DNA from: Pseudonocardia benzenivorans CB1190
GTDB taxonomy: Bacteria; Actinomycetota; Actinomycetes; Mycobacteriales; Pseudonocardiaceae
Length of the DNA: 64,000 nt
Reading direction: 5' to 3'
Assembly: GCF_000196675.2 (NCBI RefSeq)
Contig: NZ_CP002597.1
Location: 1-64,000 of the forward strand
A model generated the notes under the pieces. That model ran no database searches, had not been told where the DNA came from, and saw only the letters and a list, made by a program, of their open reading frames with translations. The position numbers were made by a program, and so were the translations under genes. Positions 8,798 to 17,138 of this stretch are shown piece by piece. Position 1 is the stretch's first letter. The number at the start of each line of letters is the position of its first letter.

Positions 8798-9454
8798 ATG
8801 GCGAAGCGCGTCGTCGCGCTCGTGGCCGGAGCGGTCGCGGTGCTGCTCGCCGTTGGGGGGTGCGGCACCGAGCCGAACCCGAATCCGACAACCGGCGTGC
8901 CGCCGGTGACCGGGCAACCGGACACCGCCGAGCAGACACCTGCTGGTGACCCCGGCACCGTCGACTCGGGTGTCGGGCCGACGTCGCCACGTGGGGCGCG
9001 GCCGTGGAAGGTCGGCGAGCGGATGCAGTTGTGGGGGCCGCCGATGTCGGCAGGAATCGGCCAGTACGTGACGGTTACGGCGATCAAGTCGCTCGACTCG
9101 AGCTGCCCTGCGGCGGTGACAAAGGAGAACGCGAAGCCGGAGCACGGCCGGTTCTTCACCATCGAGATGACGGTCGAGAACACCCCGGTCTACGACGCGT
9201 CGCAGCCCGGCTACTACGCCGGGTCCGCTCAGCAGTTCGACTGGGTCAGCGCCGACGGCACGGCGATCAACGACGTCGCCAACCTCGCGTCCTTCTACTG
9301 CACCAACAAGATGACGGTGTTCTCCCAGATGAAACCGGGGCGCACGTACAAGGGCTTCACGAACGTCGACGTCCCGCCCGGGGCCGGGTGGCTCATCTTT
9401 GGGCAGTCCCAGTTCGCGGGGCCTGGGTTCGAGTTCGAGATCCCCGCGGCCTGA
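8798..9454 (+). CDS. DUF4352-like lipoprotein
   Basis: 218 residues from the ATG at 8798. The signal peptide VVALVAGAVAVLLAVGGC ends in a lipobox, so the protein should be anchored on the outer face of the membrane. After a Pro/Thr linker, the remainder (about 70-218) has the beta-sandwich pattern of DUF4352/telokin-like domains: GQYVTVTAIKSLD, FFTIEMTVENT, a YxYAGSAQQFDWVSADG segment and MKPGRTYKGFTNVDVP. Two Cys (one in SSCPAA, one in FYCTNK) may form a disulphide. Such lipoproteins are common beside actinobacterial transfer genes. Function unknown. Confidence 0.65.
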   Translation: MAKRVVALVAGAVAVLLAVGGCGTEPNPNPTTGVPPVTGQPDTAEQTPAGDPGTVDSGVGPTSPRGARPWKVGERMQLWGPPMSAGIGQYVTVTAIKSLDSSCPAAVTKENAKPEHGRFFTIEMTVENTPVYDASQPGYYAGSAQQFDWVSADGTAINDVANLASFYCTNKMTVFSQMKPGRTYKGFTNVDVPPGAGWLIFGQSQFAGPGFEFEIPAA

Positions 9455-9672
9455 ACCGGTGGTCAGGCCTCCGGTCGGCTAGGTACGGCAGCCTCGAGAC
9501 GCTGCGTGTGATCGAGTGGCTGCACCGCAAGGAACGCGACCGCCGGCGGCGGGCGCATCCAGGCGCGTGCTGGGGCACGGCTGGCTTCCCTGATTCGAGG
9601 CCCTCCGACGGGCCAGCCCTGCCACAGGGTCGTGGACGCACTGGTCGCGCGCCCGGCAGGGTTCCGGCGGGC

Positions 9673-10707
9673 TTAGCGAGGCGTAGGAACTCCTGCTCGT
9701 ACGGCGCCGATGAACTCCCTGGTCCAGTAGGGGGAGTTCCAGATCTTCTCGACCGTCTTGACGACGTCCCCGGTCTCGGGAGCGTGCACCATCTTTCCGT
9801 CTCCCAGATACAGGCCGACGTGGTGGATCCCGCCAGCGGTGCCGTTGCTGCTGAACAGAAGCATGTCTCCGGGCTGGAGCTGAGCACGGTCGGTGATGGC
9901 GGGCTGAAAGGTGGCCCAGATCGACTGCGTCTGGTGCGGCACGGTCACCCCGATCCCGGCGAAGGCGTAGACCATCAGCCCGGAGCAGTCGAACCCTCCC
10001 TTGGTCGGGCCGTTGGCGTCCCCGCCAGCCCACACGTAGGGCACTCCCTGCTGGGAGAGCGCCCGGTCGATCACCAGCTGCGCCTTCGGGTTGGTCGCCA
10101 GAGAAGTGCCCGGGCTCGTGCACACGATGCCGGCAACTGAGCCGACCAGGGCCGAGGCAGGCTCTTCCCACCGCGCGTAGGCGTCCGGGAAGGCACTCAC
10201 CTGAACCGCCTGCGCTGCTTGGGACAGCGACATCGACTGCCAACCCGGAACGGCCAAGAGTCGGGCGTAGAACAACTGCGCGGACTTGCGCGCGTCCATC
10301 CGTACCGCGAGCGGCCCCCAGGACGTCCGCTGCTGGAACAAGCCCACGGAGTCGTGGTCTGAGCCCACACGGTCGTGGGGGAGGCTCAGTGACGCGGGGA
10401 CCGTCGAGTTGGCGTACATCAGCAGCTTCGACTCCTGGATCGCGGTTGCCACGGCGATGACCTGGCCGCGTTGGGGGACGCCCATTTTGACGCCGACCGT
10501 CACGATGGCGGCCGCATTGGCCAGCTGTGGTCCGGCGAACCCGGCTACGGGGTCCCCCGGCTTGCCTCCCGGCGGCGCGCAGACGACCCCGGGCATGCCT
10601 GGTGCGGCATTCGCTTCGTCAGAGCTGCTGACCAGGACGATCAGCATCAACAGCGCAGTCATCCCGGCAGCTAGAGCACCCCCGACGGCAAGAGCTGCCT
10701 TCTGCAC
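9673..10707 (-). CDS. NlpC/P60 peptidoglycan hydrolase, transfer-associated
   Basis: 344 residues, GTG start. A hydrophobic helix at 7-27 is a signal or anchor. Residues ~60-180 look like a transglycosylase-type region (AIQESKLLMYAN, SVGLFQQRTSWG). Residues ~208-340 are an NlpC/P60 peptidase: catalytic Cys241 in GGFDCSGL, His in GGIHHVGLYLG, and a third polar residue around VHAPETGD. These bifunctional hydrolases open the cell wall for conjugation machinery in Gram-positive plasmids (TcpG-like). It is transcribed away from the prim-pol gene across an 81-base shared control region and converges with the lipoprotein gene. Confidence 0.85.
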   Translation of the reverse strand: MQKAALAVGGALAAGMTALLMLIVLVSSSDEANAAPGMPGVVCAPPGGKPGDPVAGFAGPQLANAAAIVTVGVKMGVPQRGQVIAVATAIQESKLLMYANSTVPASLSLPHDRVGSDHDSVGLFQQRTSWGPLAVRMDARKSAQLFYARLLAVPGWQSMSLSQAAQAVQVSAFPDAYARWEEPASALVGSVAGIVCTSPGTSLATNPKAQLVIDRALSQQGVPYVWAGGDANGPTKGGFDCSGLMVYAFAGIGVTVPHQTQSIWATFQPAITDRAQLQPGDMLLFSSNGTAGGIHHVGLYLGDGKMVHAPETGDVVKTVEKIWNSPYWTREFIGAVRAGVPTPR

Positions 10708-10788
10708 CTGGCTGAGTATAGATTGATATTGCTAGTATCCGTACAGCTGTAACAGCTGCAGGACCGATCGCGCTGCGGGGGAAGGTAC
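10708..10788. promoter_or_regulatory. Divergent control region with CTGTAACAG motif
   Basis: Short AT-rich spacer between the NlpC/P60 and prim-pol genes. It contains TAGATTGATATT near 10720 and CAGCTGTAACAGCTG near 10745. The reverse complement of the core recurs before 11802 (AGCTGTTACAG) and TAGATTGATAATT plus AGCTGT recurs just after dnaB (about 15220-15240), suggesting a shared regulator for the replication module. Confidence 0.4.
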
Positions 10789-11679
10789 GTGAACGTCGAC
10801 TCGTTGAAGCGGCAGCTGCTTCGTGACGCCCGCGCGGCCGCCGAGCGATTCCCCATCTTCCCGGTAGCACCCTTCGGCAAGACACCGGCCGTCCGGCGCT
10901 GGCAGGACCGCGCCACGCAAGACAACAGAGTGATCGAAGCGTGGTACCGCCAGGCCCCCTTCAATATTGGCCTGGTGACCGGGAAGGGCCTGGTGGTCGT
11001 TGATCTGGACGTGGCCCGAGGCGGCGACGGCCGGTCTGGCGAGTCGGGGGAGCTCTCAGGGCGTGAGCACCTGGCTCGGATCGCCCGCGAAACCGGAGAA
11101 GAGTACCCAGGAGATACCTATACAGTACGTACTCCGAGTGGCGGTGACCATCTGTACTTCGCCGTCTCGGATCGAGAGTTTCTGCGTAACACCGGCGGGC
11201 GTCTGGGAGCTCGCATCGACACCCGCGCGAACGGCGGCTACATCGTCGCTGCGGGATCGCGGCGTCCCGGCGGGATGTACCGCGTCGTGAACCGTCGCCC
11301 CATCGCACCGCTCCCAAGCTGGCTGGCCACCGCGCTGGCACCAACTCCGCCCACGCCTCGGCCCGCTCCGGTCCACGCCGTCGCCAGCGGCAACCTGACG
11401 GGCTACGTGACCAGCGCGATCAACGCGGAGTGCGCGACCGTCGCGGCCGCGAGGACCGGCCACCGGCACTACACCCTGCTGCGCGCAGCGCGGATCCTCG
11501 GCGAGTTCGTCGGCGGGGGAGCCCTGCCCGAGGACATCGCCCGACATGCCCTGACCGCGGCGGCCGCGGTGCATGTCGGGGTCGACGGATGCACCCAGGC
11601 CGAGGTGGACCGGACCATCACTGACGGACTCGAGTACGGCGCCCAACGTCCACGACGACTGCAGGAAGGTCGACGATGA
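10789..11679 (+). CDS. Bifunctional DNA primase/polymerase (prim-pol)
   Basis: 296 residues, GTG start with GGGGGAAGG upstream. The N-terminal ~180 residues match archaeo-eukaryotic prim-pol domains: FPIFPVAPFGKTPAVRRW, NIGLVTGKGLVVVDLDV (acidic metal-binding Asp pair), SGGDHLYFAV (the His strand) and GARIDTRANGGYIVAAGS. The C-terminal ~90 residues are a helical primase-associated region. Such proteins prime plasmid or ICE replication in actinobacteria. The stop overlaps the next start (ATGA), and Rep-like and DnaB genes follow, defining a replication module. Confidence 0.85.
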   Translation: MNVDSLKRQLLRDARAAAERFPIFPVAPFGKTPAVRRWQDRATQDNRVIEAWYRQAPFNIGLVTGKGLVVVDLDVARGGDGRSGESGELSGREHLARIARETGEEYPGDTYTVRTPSGGDHLYFAVSDREFLRNTGGRLGARIDTRANGGYIVAAGSRRPGGMYRVVNRRPIAPLPSWLATALAPTPPTPRPAPVHAVASGNLTGYVTSAINAECATVAAARTGHRHYTLLRAARILGEFVGGGALPEDIARHALTAAAAVHVGVDGCTQAEVDRTITDGLEYGAQRPRRLQEGRR

Positions 11680-12077
11680 TGGAGACCAACTCGCCCGACC
11701 CGGCGGCCTCTTGCCGATGCGATGGCCATGCGGGAGAAAGCCTGTGCCGTCATCGGCGCGTCGCCCCGGCTTTAGCTGTTACAGGTGCCAGGATTCCGGC
11801 CATGCCCACGAGACGGCAGTACAAGCCCCGACCCGGTAGCTACCGCGGCGAGCGCAAGCTCGTCGGTGGCCGTGTCTGGACCGAGATCGTGGAGCAGGTC
11901 GACGAGGCCCGCGGTGATGTCAGCCAGACCGACTGGGTCGCCGCGGCGCTGCTCGTCGCGCTCGACCACCCGGACGCCGTGGAAGAGGCGCTTGAGCGCG
12001 TCGCGCGTCTCGATCCGCGCAACCGTGGCAACAAGCAGCTCTCGCTCGCCGAGGAGGTCCTCGACCGCACCGCCTAA
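11676..12077 (+). CDS. Ribbon-helix-helix-like small protein
   Basis: Up to 133 residues from the ATG at 11676 (4-base overlap with prim-pol). A likelier start is the ATG at 11802, giving 91 residues beginning MPTRRQYKPRPG, because the preceding ~40 residues are Cys-rich and atypical. The core VGGRVWTEIVEQVDEARGDVSQTDWVAAALLVAL has the strand plus two helices spacing of CopG/Arc-type DNA-binding proteins. A CTGTTACAG motif lies just before 11802. It may regulate copy number or the module's promoters. Confidence 0.5.
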   Translation: MMETNSPDPAASCRCDGHAGESLCRHRRVAPALAVTGARIPAMPTRRQYKPRPGSYRGERKLVGGRVWTEIVEQVDEARGDVSQTDWVAAALLVALDHPDAVEEALERVARLDPRNRGNKQLSLAEEVLDRTA

Positions 12078-12132
12078 GCCCTAGGACGCCAGCAAAAGTT
12101 CAAATGGGCTGAGTGCAGCAGGACCCCGAAAA

Positions 12133-12178
12133 CGTTAGGGCCCGTCCCTCCGGCCAAGAGGAACGGGCCCACGTAACG
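12133..12178 (+). terminator. Strong hairpin before rep-like gene
   Basis: GGGCCCGT (12138-12145) pairs with ACGGGCCC (12163-12170), extended by CCT/AGG inside and by CGTTA/TAACG outside with a 3-base bulge. It ends the RHH-like gene's transcript or controls the rep-like mRNA, which starts about 60 bases downstream. No T tract follows. Confidence 0.45.
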
Positions 12179-12234
12179 GGGCGCGGAGTTCCAGCTCCGG
12201 CACCCAGCCCCTCCCCGAAGGGAGGCGCACACGC

Positions 12235-13842
12235 TTGCCTGCGCGCTCCAATAGTAGCGCGCGCCCGGAAAATCGCACAGCCTTCGGACCCGGTGCGTCA
12301 CAACGCTCCCGCGTCACACACCCCGATCAGACCAGCAGCCCGATCACCACCCTGCTGGAGCCGCCGGCCGTAGTCAGGCCGTTTCGGCTCGACCTGGTCC
12401 AGCGTGACGCCTTCGCGCACCGCCCGCCGCAGATGTGCGTTAGCTGTGCTCGGCGCTCCGGGATCGCGCGCAACACCCCCCTTAGGTCGGTCGTTTGCGG
12501 CCCCTGCTGGTTCGCCAGCGGTGGCGAGACCGATGCGGCTGAGTTGACCGGCCGGCCCGCTGTGGCCGAGTCGGTGCTGCCCCGTACCGCGCACGACTGG
12601 GCCCACGCGGTGTTCGCCTCGCGATGGTTCGTCGCGCGCCGCCGCGACTGTGCCGCTCGCTTGCGGTTGCTCGTGCGCACCCTCGCGCTCCACGCGGACT
12701 GGGACGACCACAGCAGCTTCCCCACCTGGGATCGGCTCATGGAGGCCACTGGGTGGAGCCGCAGCACGATGAGCAGCTGGCTCGCGGAGCTACACCGGCT
12801 CGGCTGGCTTGCCCGTCTGGAGCGCGGCACGACGCCTCAGTTCCGGCCGATGGCGCTGCAGCACGTCGAGGGAAACCGCGCCGCGGTCTACCAGCTCCGG
12901 GTCCCCGTGACCGCTGAGGACAGTGCCTCAACTGCTCTAACCCGGACCCCAACCCTCTCTAGAAATCCTGTTTCTAACAGAGAACATGTGGTTCCTACGC
13001 GCGCGAGAAAAATCATCCACAGCTCACACACAAAACCGCAGGTCAACCACACTATTGCCGGCCCTACCGGGCCGCGCCTCGACGGAAAGAGCGCAGGCTT
13101 TTTTGATCTTCGTGTCCCGGTCAGTGCTGGTCAGATGCTTGCTGCTGCAGCTGAGCTCAAGCATGCCGACCGGGCGCTGTGGCGGGTGAGCCCGCGCGCT
13201 CTGCGCGCCATCGTGCGGCCCTGGTGGCGCGCAGGGTGGACCAATAGCGACGTCCTGCACGCTCTCGACCACGCCCCGGCCACCGGAGGTCCCCGTCGGT
13301 CCGATCGCTGCCCAGCAGCCGAACTACGGCGCCCTGAAGGGTGGATCAAGCACCGTCTCCGGCGGTGGCAGGTGGCTGGTACCCCGGTGGCGGCACCGCG
13401 CGTCTGGGAGCCCCTGCGGACCGAGGTGGTCGAGCGCCACGGCGCGGCCGCAGCGAGGCGGCTGACCTACGGTGCTGGCGAGCTCACCGCCACCGACGTC
13501 GAGCTGACCGCGGCTGAGCGGACCGCGGCCGCGGCGGCCGTGACCGAGCAGCTCACCCGCCGGTGGGCCAGGGAGTTTCACGAACGCCGCAACGCCCCCC
13601 GCCCCGAGCAGGACATTGCCAACCCCGACCACCGGCGATCTGTGATCACCAGCTGGCGCCGGACGTCGTCCACCCCGGAGAAGCCGGCCCCGCCACCGTC
13701 GGCGCTGGAAGCCCCCGCCTACGACTCGCCGGCCAACACCGCATCGCCGGAAGCGAGCGCCTATGAGCGCGCCCTGGAGCGAGCCCGGGCCGAAGGACGT
13801 CTCGCCCGCCCCCGACTGCCGCGCAGGAGGCACCGCCGATGA
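12235..13842 (+). CDS. Plasmid replication initiator-like protein (winged-helix)
   Basis: 535 residues from a TTG with GGGAGG 8-10 bases upstream; the ATG at 12433 (MCVSCARRSG) is an alternative. A CxxC...CxxC pair (about 67-92) resembles a zinc ribbon. Residues ~150-200 contain a winged helix-turn-helix (FPTWDRLMEATGWSRSTMSSWLAELHRLGWLARL), typical of actinobacterial plasmid Rep proteins. A second conserved-looking region (about 300-380) includes WRAGWTNSDVLHALDH and GWIKHRLRRW, and the C-terminus is Arg/Ala-rich. The position between prim-pol and dnaB supports a role in replication. The middle of the gene (about 12940-13110) is unusually AT-rich and may contain the origin. Confidence 0.65.
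   Translation: MPARSNSSARPENRTAFGPGASQRSRVTHPDQTSSPITTLLEPPAVVRPFRLDLVQRDAFAHRPPQMCVSCARRSGIARNTPLRSVVCGPCWFASGGETDAAELTGRPAVAESVLPRTAHDWAHAVFASRWFVARRRDCAARLRLLVRTLALHADWDDHSSFPTWDRLMEATGWSRSTMSSWLAELHRLGWLARLERGTTPQFRPMALQHVEGNRAAVYQLRVPVTAEDSASTALTRTPTLSRNPVSNREHVVPTRARKIIHSSHTKPQVNHTIAGPTGPRLDGKSAGFFDLRVPVSAGQMLAAAAELKHADRALWRVSPRALRAIVRPWWRAGWTNSDVLHALDHAPATGGPRRSDRCPAAELRRPEGWIKHRLRRWQVAGTPVAAPRVWEPLRTEVVERHGAAAARRLTYGAGELTATDVELTAAERTAAAAAVTEQLTRRWAREFHERRNAPRPEQDIANPDHRRSVITSWRRTSSTPEKPAPPPSALEAPAYDSPANTASPEASAYERALERARAEGRLARPRLPRRRHRR
12956..13021. other. AT-rich, hairpin-bearing segment inside the rep-like gene: candidate origin
   Basis: TCTCTAGAAA (12956-12965) is mirrored by TTTCTAACAGAGA (12971-12983), a near-perfect inverted repeat. 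TCATCCACA at 13013-13021 differs at one position from the DnaA box TTATCCACA. The surrounding ~170 bases are markedly richer in A and T than the rest of the gene. Several actinobacterial plasmids carry their origin inside or beside rep. This is a candidate only. Confidence 0.3.
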
Positions 13843-15215
13843 GCGCCGTCCCGATCGAGCAGCCCGCGGTCGCAGCACCCGACTATCGTCAGCCGCCGCA
13901 GGACCTCACTGCCGAGCAGTCGGTTCTCGGTGGGATGTTGCTGAGCAAGGACGCGATCGCCGACGTCGTGGAGATCCTGCGCCCGGACGACTTCTACCGC
14001 CCGGCGCACCAGACCGTCTACGACTGCATCCTCGATCTCTATGGTCGGGGTGAGCCGGCGGATGCGGTCACGGTGTCGGCGGAGCTGCAGCGCCGCGGTG
14101 AGCTGATCCGTCTCGGTGGTGCGCCCTACCTGCACACGCTGATCGCGACGGTGCCGACGGCGGCCAACGCGGCCTACTACGCCGAGATCGTCGCGGAGAA
14201 GGCGATCCTGCGGCGGCTGGTGGAGGCTGGTACCCGGATCGTGCAGCTGGGCTACCACGGCGCCAGCAGCGATGGCGGTGATGTTGCTGAGGTGGTCGAC
14301 CGGGCCCAGGCGGCGATCTACGAGGTGACCGAACAGGCCACGAGCGAGGACTACACCCCGCTCGAGGAACTGCTGGGCCCGACGATGGACGAGATCGACG
14401 CCATCGCTGCCCGCGGCGGCATGGCCCTGGGCGTGCCGACCGGCTACACCGACCTCGACGCGATCACCAACGGTCTGCACCCCGGCCAGATGATCGTCGT
14501 CGCGGCCAGGCCGGGCGTCGGGAAGTCCACGGTCGGGCTCGACATCGCCCGCTCCTGCTCTATCCGGCATCGCATGACGAGCGTGGTGTTCTCGCTGGAG
14601 ATGAGCAAGTCCGAGATCGTGATGCGGCTGTTGTCGGCCGAGGCCCGGATCCGGCTGGCCGACATGCGGGCGGGCCGGATGAGCGATGAGGACTGGACCC
14701 GGATGGCGCGGCGTATGTCGGAGATTTCCGAGGCGCCGTTGTTCATCGACGACTCGCCGAACCTGACGTTGACCGAGATCCGGGCCAAGGCGCGCCGGCT
14801 CAAGCAGCGCAACGACCTCAAGCTGATCATCCTGGACTATCTGCAGCTGATGACGTCCGGGCGCAAGGTGGAGTCACGGCAGCAGGAGGTTTCGGAGTTC
14901 TCCCGGCAGATCAAGTTGCTGGCCAAGGAGCTCGAGGTGCCGGTGGTGGCGATGAGCCAGCTCAACCGTGGGCCGGAGCAGCGCAACGACAAGCGTCCGA
15001 TGTTGTCGGACCTGCGTGAGTCGGGCTCGATCGAGCAGGACGCGGACATGGTGATCCTGCTGCACCGGCCCGATGCGTTCGAGCGCGACGATCCGCGTGC
15101 GGGCGAGGCCGACCTGATCCTGGCCAAGCACCGTAACGGCCCGACCAGCACGATCACCGTCGCGCACCAGCTGCACTACAGCCGCTTCACCGACCTCGCC
15201 CACGAACCCCGCTGA
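13839..15215 (+). CDS. dnaB: Replicative DNA helicase DnaB
   Basis: 458 residues. N-terminal DnaB domain (EQSVLGGMLLSKDAIADV, FYRPAHQTVYDCILDLYGRGEP) and C-terminal RecA-like helicase with Walker A ARPGVGKST at 223-231, Walker B LIILDYLQLM, and the SQLNRGPEQR and LRESGSIEQDAD motifs. It unwinds DNA ahead of the replisome as a hexamer. The ATG overlaps the stop of the rep-like gene (ATGA) and has AGGAGG upstream, so the two are co-translated. Its place in a prim-pol/Rep module suggests a plasmid-borne second copy rather than the chromosomal gene. Confidence 0.95.
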   Translation: MSAVPIEQPAVAAPDYRQPPQDLTAEQSVLGGMLLSKDAIADVVEILRPDDFYRPAHQTVYDCILDLYGRGEPADAVTVSAELQRRGELIRLGGAPYLHTLIATVPTAANAAYYAEIVAEKAILRRLVEAGTRIVQLGYHGASSDGGDVAEVVDRAQAAIYEVTEQATSEDYTPLEELLGPTMDEIDAIAARGGMALGVPTGYTDLDAITNGLHPGQMIVVAARPGVGKSTVGLDIARSCSIRHRMTSVVFSLEMSKSEIVMRLLSAEARIRLADMRAGRMSDEDWTRMARRMSEISEAPLFIDDSPNLTLTEIRAKARRLKQRNDLKLIILDYLQLMTSGRKVESRQQEVSEFSRQIKLLAKELEVPVVAMSQLNRGPEQRNDKRPMLSDLRESGSIEQDADMVILLHRPDAFERDDPRAGEADLILAKHRNGPTSTITVAHQLHYSRFTDLAHEPR

Positions 15216-15404
15216 ACGTAATAGCTGTAGATTGATAATTGTCCACTGTGGAGTATCAGCAGGGTCTGGGGTGTGATTGCAGGGATGACGGTGACCGCGC
15301 AGGATGGCTACCGGAGTGCCGCGGCGGGCGGGGCTCATCTCGGAGGGACATCGCTGATGCGCGACAAGGAGGGGGCGGCTGATCCGCCGGTCACCGCGCC
15401 GGAC

Positions 15405-16837
15405 AGTGGCGTCCACCAGGGTGGTGTGCGACCCGGCCCGGGTGAGGGGCGTGGCGTAGACGGGTAGGGCGGCCATCGCGTGATCTTCTGGAGACCTTCC
15501 ACAGTGCTTCAGGAGTTCCACGCGATGACCGCACCCTCCAGTATCGACCCGACCCAGTTCCTGCACGAGCAGCTGTCCCAGGCGAGTCCCGACCTGCTGC
15601 GACAGATGTTGACCACGTTCATCAACACGCTCATGTCCGCCGATGCCGACGCCGTCTGCGGGGCGGCGTGGGGCGAGCGTTCCGAGCAGCGCACGAACAC
15701 CCGCAACGGCTACCGTCACCGCGACTTCGACACCCGCACCGGCACGATCGACGTGGCGATCCCGAAGCTGCGCAACGGCTCCTACTTCCCCGACTGGCTG
15801 CTCGAACGCCGCCGCCGCGCCGAACGCGCACTGACCACAGTGGTCGCCACCTGCTACCTGCTCGGGGTCTCCACCCGCCGAATGGAGAAGCTCGTCGAGT
15901 CCCTCGGGATCACCCGGCTGTCGAGGTCGCAGGTCTCGACCATGGCCCAGGAGCTGGACGCGCAGGTCGAGGAGTTCCGGTCCCGCCCGCTCGATCAGGG
16001 CCCCTACACGTTCGTCGCCGCGGACGCTCTGGTGCTCAAGGTCAGAGAGGGCGGACGGGTGGTCAACGTCCACGCCCTGCTCGCCACGGGTGTGAACGCC
16101 GACGGGCATCGAGAGATCCTCGGGCTGCAGGTCACCTCCGCCGAGGACGGCGCCGGCTGGCTCGGGTTCTTCCGCGACCTCACCGCCCGAGGGCTCAGTG
16201 GTGTCCGGCTGGTCACCTCCGACGCCCACGCCGGCCTGGTCGCAGCGATCGGGGCGACCCTGCCCGGGACCGCCTGGCAGCGGTGCAGGACGCACTATGC
16301 GGCCAACCTGATGGCCGCGACCCCGAAGGCGTCCTGGCCGTGGGTGCGGGCGCTGCTGCACTCGGTCTACGACCAGCCCGACGCCGGCTCGGTGCACGCC
16401 CAGTTCGACCGCGTCCTCGACGCCGTCGCCGACAAGTTGCCGAAGGTGGCCGAGCACCTCGACGACGCCCGCGCCGACGTCCTGGCGTTCGCGACCTTCC
16501 CGAAGGAGCTTTGGCGCCAGATCTGGTCGAACAACCCCTCCGAGCGGCTGAACAGAGAGATCCGGCGTCGCACCGACGTGGTTGGGATCTTCCCGGACCG
16601 CGACTCACTGATCCGCCTGGTCGGTGCCGTGCTCGCCGAACAGCACGACGAGTGGGCCGAAGGTCGCCGCTACCTCGGCCTCGATGTCCTCGCCCGGGCC
16701 CGGATCACCGCCGTCCCCGCCACCACCAGCCCTGCCGAGGAGGTGACCTCCGCCGACACGATCCCGGCGCTCAGCGCCTGACCGACATCCAGAAGATCAC
16801 GCGTCAGCCGTCACACACCACGCCAGGGGACTTGACC
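15405..16837 (+). mobile_element. IS256-family element, copy 1 (complete)
   Basis: 1433 bp flanked by the direct repeat CGCCGGAC at 15397-15404 and 16838-16845, an 8-bp target duplication. Imperfect terminal inverted repeats of 28 bp share ends such as GTGGTGTG(C/T)GAC; an inner repeat CGCGTGATCTTCTGG occurs near 15475-15491 and inverted near 16790-16804. It contains one transposase gene. A second, heavily interrupted copy lies at 39982-46244 in the same orientation. Confidence 0.92.
15525..16781 (+). CDS. IS256-family (mutator) transposase
   Basis: 418 residues from the ATG at 15525. Typical mutator-family features: TRNGYRHRDFDTRTGTIDVAIPKLRNGSYFPDWLLERRRRAE N-terminal block, the DDE Asp in VAADALVLKV, the second Asp in LVTSDAHAGL, the CxxH-like WQRCRTHYAANL, and the final Glu in [13 protein letters not shown]. 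It is intact and presumably active, since the element has complete ends and a clean target duplication. Its reading frame can be extended 45 bases upstream to 15480 but that would use the element's end region. Confidence 0.95.
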   Translation: MTAPSSIDPTQFLHEQLSQASPDLLRQMLTTFINTLMSADADAVCGAAWGERSEQRTNTRNGYRHRDFDTRTGTIDVAIPKLRNGSYFPDWLLERRRRAERALTTVVATCYLLGVSTRRMEKLVESLGITRLSRSQVSTMAQELDAQVEEFRSRPLDQGPYTFVAADALVLKVREGGRVVNVHALLATGVNADGHREILGLQVTSAEDGAGWLGFFRDLTARGLSGVRLVTSDAHAGLVAAIGATLPGTAWQRCRTHYAANLMAATPKASWPWVRALLHSVYDQPDAGSVHAQFDRVLDAVADKLPKVAEHLDDARADVLAFATFPKELWRQIWSNNPSERLNREIRRRTDVVGIFPDRDSLIRLVGAVLAEQHDEWAEGRRYLGLDVLARARITAVPATTSPAEEVTSADTIPALSA

Positions 16838-17138
16838 CGCCGGACCTCCTCGCTCGTCTGCGGCCGCGGCCGTGGGACTCGGAGGCATCCACCGCCTTCG
16901 AGGCTGCTCAAGAGGCGATCAGCCACGCCATCGGCTGCTACTCCTCGCTGCTGGCCTCCGAGCAGCACTCGCCGAATCCACGGGCTGAGCGGATGGACGC
17001 CTGGTCGGCGGCCCGGCAGCAGTGCGCGGCGGAGCGCCGCCGGCTGCGGGCCTACGACCGCGACCAGGTGGCGGAGGTCCGGGCGCGCTACACACGGCTC
17101 ATCGCCGAGCTCGACGCACAACTGCAGGCGCAGTCGCG

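Noticed and set aside
14874-16457. 527-codon minus-strand frame across dnaB and the IS256 transposase
   Set aside because: It crosses the precise junction of an inserted element, so it cannot be an ancestral gene.
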